Of a DNA stretch of 18,635 nucleotides, positions 14,123 to 18,635 are shown one piece after another. The stretch is from Patescibacteria group bacterium (lineage in GTDB: Bacteria > Patescibacteriota > Minisyncoccia > Phycocordibacterales > GWA1-40-21). The number at the start of each line of letters is the position of its first letter. The first letter of the stretch is position 1. The notes below the pieces were generated by a model, which saw nothing but the letters and a program-made list of their open reading frames with translations, had not been told where the DNA came from and did not search any database. Position numbers and translations under genes: made by a program. Location of the stretch: assembly GCA_018971765.1 (NCBI GenBank), contig JAGXAA010000012.1, forward strand, positions 1 through 18,635. The letters run 5' to 3'.

Positions 14123-14383
14123 TTATCTATAAATCCTGTGATCGCTGATAGAATGAAAAATAAACGATTTCCCGCCTTTAGAAATCTCGAAAATAATTCT
14201 GTATTTGTAATCAACAGAAAAAGACCAGAAATCTTCAAATTTTCCATTTAATTTGTGAGTCCTCAGTCTATTATCAAATGGATTTTGCCTAAAAACAATT
14301 TCTTTTTCTTCCGCTTTGTTTTTTATAGGATCCGGCAGTTTTTTGTATTCTCTGGAGAATTTAGAAGAATATATGATTTCCAT
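14123..14383 (-). CDS. RelE/ParE-superfamily toxin
   Basis: An 86-residue protein (ATG 14381-14383; a TTG one codon earlier is less likely). The pattern M-E-I-I-Y-S-S-K-F-S-R-E-Y-K-K-L-P, a helical hairpin, H-K-L-N-G-K-F-E-D-F-W-S-F-S-V-D-Y-K-Y-R-I-I-F and a final H-S-I-S-D-H-R-I-Y matches the RelE/YafQ-type fold. Such toxins generally cleave mRNA at the ribosome, using basic and aromatic residues such as the R in Y-R-I-I-F and the terminal H/Y. It follows its antitoxin by nine bases, with no ribosome-binding site, so translation is likely coupled. The mRNA interferase activity is inferred from the family; a ParE (gyrase) activity cannot be excluded. Confidence 0.8.
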   Translation of the reverse strand: MEIIYSSKFSREYKKLPDPIKNKAEEKEIVFRQNPFDNRLRTHKLNGKFEDFWSFSVDYKYRIIFEISKGGKSFIFHSISDHRIYR

Positions 14384-14392
14384 CAAATTATT

Positions 14393-14608
14393 TTAGCGCA
14401 AATCCTTAAGAGAACGAAGAATTTTTCCCTCGCCTTTAGCAATTTCTTTTTGGCTTTCTTTTAATTCTTTTAAAAGAAAGCCTTCTTCCCGTTCTCTAAT
14501 AAGCATTCTAAAAAACTCGCTTTTTGTCGCGAATTTGCCTTTTTTCACCTCTTTTTCCACTAAATCAGCCATACTTTTTGGCAATGAAATGTTTATTACG
14601 CTTCTCAT
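14393..14608 (-). CDS. Ribbon-helix-helix antitoxin (CopG/ParD-like)
   Basis: A 71-residue protein: M-R-S-V-I-N-I-S-L-P-K-S-M-A-D-L-V-E-K-E-V is a ribbon-helix-helix beta strand plus first helix, followed by K-G-K-F-A-T-K-S-E-F-F-R-M-L-I as the second helix. The charged C-terminal tail (about 40-71) would wrap the toxin. Dimers of this fold bind operator DNA and repress their own operon; a perfect 19-bp inverted repeat lies directly before the gene. The -10 box ends seven bases before the ATG, so the mRNA is probably leaderless. Confidence 0.85.
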   Translation of the reverse strand: MRSVINISLPKSMADLVEKEVKKGKFATKSEFFRMLIREREEGFLLKELKESQKEIAKGEGKILRSLKDLR

Positions 14609-14613
14609 ATTTT

Positions 14614-14656
14614 TTATTATATAAGTGTAATACTTTATATTACACTTATATAATAA
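14614..14656 (-). promoter_or_regulatory. Toxin-antitoxin operator/promoter, 19-bp inverted repeat
   Basis: 14614-14632 and 14638-14656 are perfect inverted repeats with a five-base spacer (CTTTA), core TATAAGTGTAATA. The -10 box TATAAT (14616-14621, minus) lies inside the proximal arm and ends seven bases before ATG 14608. Antitoxin binding would block the promoter, giving classical autorepression. Confidence 0.75.
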
Positions 14657-14684
14657 TCAATATTGGACAAAAGTCAAATTAAAA

Positions 14685-14822
14685 TTAAGCCACCATCTTT
14701 TTAGGACGATACCGAAGAGCTTCAAGGATGTGATTGGCTTCCACATCTTGCGAATCAGCGAGGTCAGCTATGGTGCGGGCAAACTTGATGACGCGATGAT
14801 AGGCGCGCGTCGACTGATTTTT
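14685..14822 (-). pseudogene. comM: comM (YifB, Mg-chelatase-like) 3'-end remnant B
   Basis: The minus strand encodes N-Q-S-T-R-A-Y-H-R-V-I-K-F-A-R-T-I-A-D-L, then D-V-E-A-N-H-I-L-E-A-L-R-Y-R-P-K-K-M-V-A and TAA, the C-terminal helical end of ComM. The homology starts abruptly after an in-frame TGA (14823-14825), and the ~104-bp hairpin element A begins 14 bases beyond. It differs clearly from remnant A, so the two are not a recent duplication. The rest of comM is absent from the window. Confidence 0.8.
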
Positions 14823-14835
14823 TCATAAAAAATCG

Positions 14836-14940
14836 TGAATTGCGAAACGCAAAAATTCAGGTCCTCGGGTCGCAAAAACTCTTTGTTTTTCAAGGTGTTT
14901 TTGCTCAACCAGACTATAAATTTTTCCGTTTCGTAATTCA
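14836..14940. repeat. Hairpin element copy A with terminal inverted repeats (3' of pgk)
   Basis: A 105-base unit bounded by TGAATTGCGAAAC and GTTTCGTAATTCA (13 bases, one mismatch). The interior is self-complementary too: AAAAATT/AATTTTT and GCAAAAAC/GTTTTTGC stems, so the whole folds into one long imperfect hairpin. It matches copy B (16082-16184) along its whole length in the same orientation, with CAAGGTGTTTTTGCTCAACC identical. Its end provides the TGA stop of pgk. No target-site duplication is visible. Confidence 0.85.
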
Positions 14941-16074
14941 GAGTAAAATATTATTCTCAAGCGCTTTTATTCCCGGCAGGGTTTCGTTCGCGAGAAAATC
15001 GAGCATTGCGCCGCCGCCGGTGGAGACGAATGAAAATTTATTTTCCAAATCCATTTTTGACACGACAGCCAAGGTGTCACCTCCACCGATGATTGACTTC
15101 GCGCCGCTTTTGGCAATAGTTTTCGCGAGTTCGGCCGTCCCTTCTCTGAAACCTTTTTCATAATCGCCGAGAGGGCCGTTCCAGAGGACGAATCTTGACG
15201 CGGACAATTTTTTCTCCAGCATCGAAATCGTGGCCGGACCGCCGTCCAGAATTTTATCTTCTTTTAAAACTTGACTCGGTCTCTTTATAAAAACACCTTG
15301 ATTGTTTTTTACCACGACATCAGTCGGCAAAAGCAATTTGTCGGATTCGGCAATCTTTTGAAGATTGAATTTCTTGGGCGATAAAACCGATAATCCCACT
15401 TCATAGCCCCTGTCTTTGAACAAATCGTTCGCCAAGGCGCCGCCGACAAACACAAAGTCCGCCAGTTTCAGGAATTTCTCAATCAAGGGCATTTTTGTTT
15501 CAAACTTGGCGCCGCCCAAGATGAAAAGAAAAGGATGCTCCGGACTGAACGCGCGAGACAGATTGACGACTTCTTCCTCAAACAAAATTCCGGCGAAGCT
15601 CGGCAAGAATTTCGGCACTCCGACTATGGAGGCGTGACGCCTGTGCGATACGGAAAAAGCTTCGTTCACGTAAATTTCTCCGAGAGAGGCCAGCTGCCCG
15701 GCAAAATATTCGGAATTTTTTTCTTCACCCTCGCAGATTCTCAAGTTTTCGAGGAGAATGAAATCGCCTTCATTCATTTTGCTTGTCGCGTTTTTAGTTT
15801 CCGCGCTGAAACAGTCTTTAAAAAAAGCGATATGGAAAAACTCGGACAAATATTCGTAAGCGGCTTTCAGAGATTTTGTTTCGGCGCTCTCGATGTGGCT
15901 TATTATTACGGTTTTGGCTCCGTTTTCACGGAGAAAATTAAGAGTGGTCATAGATTTTTTGACGCGAAAACCGTCCCGCAAGGCGCCATTGACTATCGGC
16001 GCGTTGAGGTCAAGCCGAAGCAGAACTTTCTTGCCTTTCAAATTTTCAATATCTTTGACGGTTTTAAAATTCAT
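14938..16074 (-). CDS. pgk: Phosphoglycerate kinase (divergent)
   Basis: Transfers phosphate from 1,3-bisphosphoglycerate to ADP in glycolysis. The 378 residues are a little short of the usual ~390-415. Recognised in order: V-L-L-R-L-D-L-N-A-P (usual D-F-N-V-P), D-G-F-R-V, I-S-H-I, L-E-N-L-R, N-E-A-F-S-V-S-H-R-R-H-A-S, L-G-G-A-K-F-E-T-K, F-V-G-G-A-L-A, L-P-T-D-V-V-V, W-N-G-P-L-G-D-Y-E, G-G-G-D-T-L-A and the final S-T-G-G-G-A-M-L-D-F-L. The usual S-H-L-G-R-P-K-G is replaced by S-H-I-E-S-A-E-T, so the Arg that normally contacts the substrate there is gone. It lies 133 bases after tpiA, with a hairpin element filling the gap, and a second copy at its stop. No Shine-Dalgarno sequence precedes the ATG. 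Confidence 0.93.
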   Translation of the reverse strand: MNFKTVKDIENLKGKKVLLRLDLNAPIVNGALRDGFRVKKSMTTLNFLRENGAKTVIISHIESAETKSLKAAYEYLSEFFHIAFFKDCFSAETKNATSKMNEGDFILLENLRICEGEEKNSEYFAGQLASLGEIYVNEAFSVSHRRHASIVGVPKFLPSFAGILFEEEVVNLSRAFSPEHPFLFILGGAKFETKMPLIEKFLKLADFVFVGGALANDLFKDRGYEVGLSVLSPKKFNLQKIAESDKLLLPTDVVVKNNQGVFIKRPSQVLKEDKILDGGPATISMLEKKLSASRFVLWNGPLGDYEKGFREGTAELAKTIAKSGAKSIIGGGDTLAVVSKMDLENKFSFVSTGGGAMLDFLANETLPGIKALENNILL

Positions 16075-16081
16075 AATTTTT

Positions 16082-16184
16082 TGAATTGCGAAACTTGAAA
16101 AATCAGGTCATTTGGTTGCAAAAATTCTTTATTTTTTCAAGGTGTTTTTGCTCAACCGGACCTAATTTTAAGCTTCGCAATTCA
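16082..16184. repeat. Hairpin element copy B with terminal inverted repeats (between tpiA and pgk)
   Basis: A 103-base unit bounded by TGAATTGCGAAAC and GCTTCGCAATTCA (one mismatch). Inner stems GGTTGAGCAAAAA / TTTTTGCAACC and AGGTC/GACCT are retained or improved relative to copy A, so base changes seem to respect pairing. It starts eight bases upstream of the pgk ATG and ends 24 bases before the tpiA stop, occupying nearly all of the gap between the two genes. Confidence 0.85.
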
Positions 16185-16207
16185 TGATAATTTAAATCCT
16201 CCCAAAA

Positions 16208-16972
16208 TTAAATGTTCTCCGCCGATATCAGCATTTCACTGAAAATTTCAGGATTCAAGCTTTGATGTCCGACGAGAAGCCCGTCCACTCCGCCGTTTTT
16301 TATTATTTCGCCGGCGTTTTCTTTCCCCGCCGAACCACCGTACAAAATCGGCGCGGAAGAAGCGTTTTCCCGTCCGTAAATTTCAGACAAAATCTTTTTT
16401 ATGTAAATTGCCGTTCCGTGAATATCCGAGGGTGGCATAGCATCAGCGTCTTTTTTGCCTATCGCCCAAATCGGCTCATAGGCGATTATCAGATTTTTTA
16501 AAAATTTTTTCTGAATTTTGTTCAGCGAAGCGCGCAATTCGTCTCGCAAAAAAACCAGATAGTCGCCCTGCTCGTCGCGGACTTTTTCCCCGACGCACAC
16601 GACCGTTTTCAACCCCATCTTTAAACAAAAGGATGTTTTTCTGGCGACCATTTCGTCAGTTTCGCCAAGAGCTCTTCTCTCGGAATGGCCCAAGATAACA
16701 TAGCTTCCGCCGGAATTTTTAATCATCTCGGGGCTTGTTTCTCCCGTGAATGCCCCTTCATTTTGCCAAAAGCTGTTTTGCGCGCCTAGAAATAAATTTG
16801 CCGTTTCCCCGATAATCTTCCGCGAATTTTCAAAATAAATAAAAGGCGGGCAAATCACAGCTTGCGTCTTTTTAAGTTTAACGGCTGTTTTTTTTATCCC
16901 GTTCAAAATATTCTCCGCCTCTTTGGCGGAAGCGGGATTCATTTTCCAATTCGCGATTATTATTTTTTTCAT
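16208..16972 (-). CDS. tpiA: Triosephosphate isomerase
   Basis: Interconverts dihydroxyacetone phosphate and glyceraldehyde-3-phosphate. The 254-residue barrel carries A-N-W-K-M-N (catalytic Lys, about 7-12), L-G-H-S-E-R-R (catalytic His), A-Y-E-P-I-W-A-I-G (catalytic Glu) and Y-G-G-S-A-G. Two phosphate-gripping parts differ from the norm: the lid after W-A-I-G reads K-K-D-A-D-A-M-P-P-S-D instead of T-G-K-x-A, and the phosphate loop is L-L-V-G-H-Q-S-L rather than L-V-G-G-A-S-L. The catalytic residues are intact, so activity is expected. It is first of a tpiA-pgk pair, with a TATAAT box six bases before the ATG. Confidence 0.95.
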   Translation of the reverse strand: MKKIIIANWKMNPASAKEAENILNGIKKTAVKLKKTQAVICPPFIYFENSRKIIGETANLFLGAQNSFWQNEGAFTGETSPEMIKNSGGSYVILGHSERRALGETDEMVARKTSFCLKMGLKTVVCVGEKVRDEQGDYLVFLRDELRASLNKIQKKFLKNLIIAYEPIWAIGKKDADAMPPSDIHGTAIYIKKILSEIYGRENASSAPILYGGSAGKENAGEIIKNGGVDGLLVGHQSLNPEIFSEMLISAENI

Positions 16973-16978
16973 TAGCTT

Positions 16979-17008
16979 ATTATAACCTAGCTCGCGTTAG
17001 CATTCGAA
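16979..17008 (-). promoter_or_regulatory. tpiA-pgk promoter, leaderless geometry
   Basis: Minus strand: TATAAT (16979-16984) ends six bases before ATG 16972; TTCGAA (17003-17008) lies 18 bases upstream as a moderate -35. Transcription should begin at the A of the ATG. It occupies the 45-base gap after the pseudopilin gene. Confidence 0.55.
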
Positions 17009-17017
17009 CTTCATTGG

Positions 17018-18328
17018 CTACTGGATTTCTTGCCAGCTGTTTATGGAATAACCGCCCGAAGGACCGGAAGTAAAAATCAAGTTGGCAAGACCTGTTTTGT
17101 AAATCACTTGGGATGAGTTGCTCAACCTTATTCTGTAAGCCGAGACTTCCCTCAAACTTACGCTGTTTTTGAGTTGAATCTCCCCATGTCCCGCGTAGAC
17201 CAATACTTCGCCCGATATGCTGTTTTCCGCCGTTAGGGCTTTTTCTGAGCCGCCATTTTGCGCGCTGTTATTTTGGGAAACGAATAAAACATAAGACCCT
17301 TCCGTTCCTGAATTTTGGAATTGGGCGCTGTTTGCCAGCTCTATCTTGCTGCTGGTCGTTCTATTGGCTGGATTGTCGGCGATTATCGCCACGCTGTTCC
17401 CGCCAAGCGAGGACGATAATTTAATCGTCGGGGTGCCGCTTATTTCTATGTTTCCGTTCACCCAAACCGGTCCGGCGATTGTTATTGTCGGACTGCCGGA
17501 AATTTCCAGATCGCAGTTTATTTTTACCGGTCCGATGGTAACGCTGGAACTTATAACATAAGGGCACGGCGAGCTTATGACCGAAACGGCGGCGGCGGTT
17601 TTCCAGCCGTCTATCATCGCGTCGGTTATCGGCAAACTGCTGGTCGCTTGATCTGGGCTGTTCGGATATTTTGTCCCGCCCACTGTCGTGTTGGAAATAG
17701 CCGCATAATAGGCGTCTTTGTCAATCTTGGAGTTGGAAATGGAATGAGCGTAAGCCGTGCCTGTGGCGTAAGAACCGCTTATCGATCCTGCCGGTCCTGC
17801 CGAGACGATGTCTCCGTTTATCGTGTTTGAATTCTGACCGACAATCGGTCCGTTGGAAAAAACATTACCCGCGACTCGCGAACTGTTTTCCATAATGATT
17901 CCTCCTTCGCCCACTTGGACTCCGTAATGAAAAGACGCGCCAGTGCCGGCAATCAACCTCGTCTTGATTTTTCTGATCAGGTTCTGGGCATTGCCGACCG
18001 CCGTCACTTCTTTGACGCCGCCATTGTCGACGACGGCCATTGAAGCGGTGTAGCCGTTCAAAGTCAAATTTTCGGCGTTGCCGTATTTTTTTGATTTGAT
18101 GATTCTGTATGAAACATCCTCCGTTCCCGCTTCCGAAGTGAAATAAGAAGCTTTGCTTTTGATGAGATTCTGCGCCGCTTTTCTGTCGGCAATGACGGGT
18201 CCGCCCGAACCGACGGCGACAGTCAAGGAGATTATGAGAAAGAAAAGAACAGCGATTAAAAGAGCGGCGCCTCTTTGCCGCGGCTTGAAATTTTTTCGGA
18301 AAATATTTTTACGAATGCCGTTTCTCAT
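17018..18328 (-). CDS. PilX-like pseudopilin with bactofilin-like repeat region
   Basis: A 436-residue protein. Residues about 17-46 read Q-R-G-A-A-L-L-I-A-V-L-F-F-L-I-I-S-L, the N-terminal prepilin segment of PilX-type minor pilins: basic leader, Gly before the cleavage site, long hydrophobic helix. The conserved +5 Glu of major pilins is absent, as in many minor pilins. Residues about 150-400 are rich in Gly/Ser/Asn/Val with short recurring strands (S-R-V-A-G-N-V-F-S-N-G-P, N-T-I-N-G-D-I-V-S-A-G-P, G-P-V-W-V-N-G-N-I-E-I-S-G), suggesting a right-handed beta-helix or polymer-forming domain. It follows another pilin-like gene by 19 bases, so a type IV pilus or pseudopilus gene cluster extends beyond the window. 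Confidence 0.75.
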   Translation of the reverse strand: MRNGIRKNIFRKNFKPRQRGAALLIAVLFFLIISLTVAVGSGGPVIADRKAAQNLIKSKASYFTSEAGTEDVSYRIIKSKKYGNAENLTLNGYTASMAVVDNGGVKEVTAVGNAQNLIRKIKTRLIAGTGASFHYGVQVGEGGIIMENSSRVAGNVFSNGPIVGQNSNTINGDIVSAGPAGSISGSYATGTAYAHSISNSKIDKDAYYAAISNTTVGGTKYPNSPDQATSSLPITDAMIDGWKTAAAVSVISSPCPYVISSSVTIGPVKINCDLEISGSPTITIAGPVWVNGNIEISGTPTIKLSSSLGGNSVAIIADNPANRTTSSKIELANSAQFQNSGTEGSYVLFVSQNNSAQNGGSEKALTAENSISGEVLVYAGHGEIQLKNSVSLREVSAYRIRLSNSSQVIYKTGLANLIFTSGPSGGYSINSWQEIQ

Positions 18329-18347
18329 ATTTTAAATATTTTTATAA

Positions 18348-18635
18348 TCAATAACCACCCCTTAACACTATCGTGGTGTAAAAATTGCCGCTTTTTGAAA
18401 TTCCTCCGCGCGTCGCGGTCAATCTAAGCTCAGCTTTCACGGCGCTTGATTTCGGATTTGAAAGCGAACGGACGATAAAATTTGTCACGGCGGTACTGCT
18501 TGAAGTGAGCGCCCCCATCGTCGCTCCGCCTTCTTTGATTTTGAGAGTCCCGTTTTCCACATAAAATTCAACGGTAGTGTCCGCGCCGCTTAAATCTTTA
18601 GTCAAAAGCGTAAGGCGGCCGGGGTTCACGCCAAG
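18348..18635 (-). CDS. C-terminal part of a pilin-like protein (cut by window edge)
   Basis: The frame is open from the window edge to TGA 18348-18350, giving about 95 residues. It reads G-R-L-T-L-L-T-K-D, F-Y-V-E-N-G-T-L-K-I-K-E-G-G, and ends N-F-Y-T-T-I-V-L-R-G-G-Y. These beta-strand motifs (a result-like V-E-N-G-T-L-K followed by F-x-V-R-S-L) are typical of the C-terminal half of PilW/PulJ-like minor pseudopilins. The N-terminus with the prepilin helix lies outside the window. It is the upstream neighbour of the PilX-like gene in one operon. Confidence 0.65.
   Translation of the reverse strand, partial: LGVNPGRLTLLTKDLSGADTTVEFYVENGTLKIKEGGATMGALTSSSTAVTNFIVRSLSNPKSSAVKAELRLTATRGGISKSGNFYTTIVLRGGY

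Overview
The window looks like a chromosome segment from a Candidate Phyla Radiation bacterium (Patescibacteria, most likely a parcubacterium). The reasons are the gene mix (secreted and membrane-anchored surface proteins beside a VirB6/TrbL-like protein, PilX-like pseudopilins, LysM-M23 hydrolase), divergent but recognisable glycolytic enzymes, short intergenic gaps, and TGA used as a normal stop codon, which argues against the recoded Gracilibacteria/SR1 lineages. The lineage is inferred from style, not from a marker tree.

Layout. (1) 1-5129, minus strand: an envelope/secretion-like operon of a Ca-binding-loop membrane protein, a secreted protein with three PKD-like repeats, a polytopic VirB6/TrbL-like protein with a long charged tail, and the first 18 codons of a further gene. 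(2) 5255-6744, plus strand, divergent: a peptidoglycan-binding/IPT surface protein and a small secreted Cys protein. (3) 6716-9578, minus strand: uvrD-type helicase then rsmA, separated by a 47-bp near-perfect palindrome. (4) 9579-9991: a gene-poor, highly structured interval, then a LysM-LysM-M23 endopeptidase whose N-terminus lies in another frame. (5) 11122-14660: an accessory-looking stretch with a TrmB-like regulator, two AT-rich unknown genes with strong Shine-Dalgarno sites and their own terminator, and a RelE-like/ribbon-helix-helix toxin-antitoxin pair lying between two different comM 3'-end remnants. (6) 14938-16972, minus strand: tpiA then pgk, with two copies of a ~104-bp hairpin element with terminal inverted repeats placed precisely at the two ends of pgk. 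(7) 17018-18635, minus strand: a PilX-like pseudopilin and the C-terminal part of another pilin-like protein.

The strongest second-look items are the paired hairpin element around pgk, a recurring promoter geometry that places the -10 box 6-7 nt before ATG (leaderless mRNAs for uvrD, trmB-like, antitoxin and tpiA), a TTKTRGG heptamer repeat that occurs both inside rsmA and in the uvrD promoter, the comM remnants around the toxin-antitoxin module, the probable one-base frameshift in the M23 gene, and the unknown two-gene operon. No CRISPR array, rRNA or tRNA was seen.
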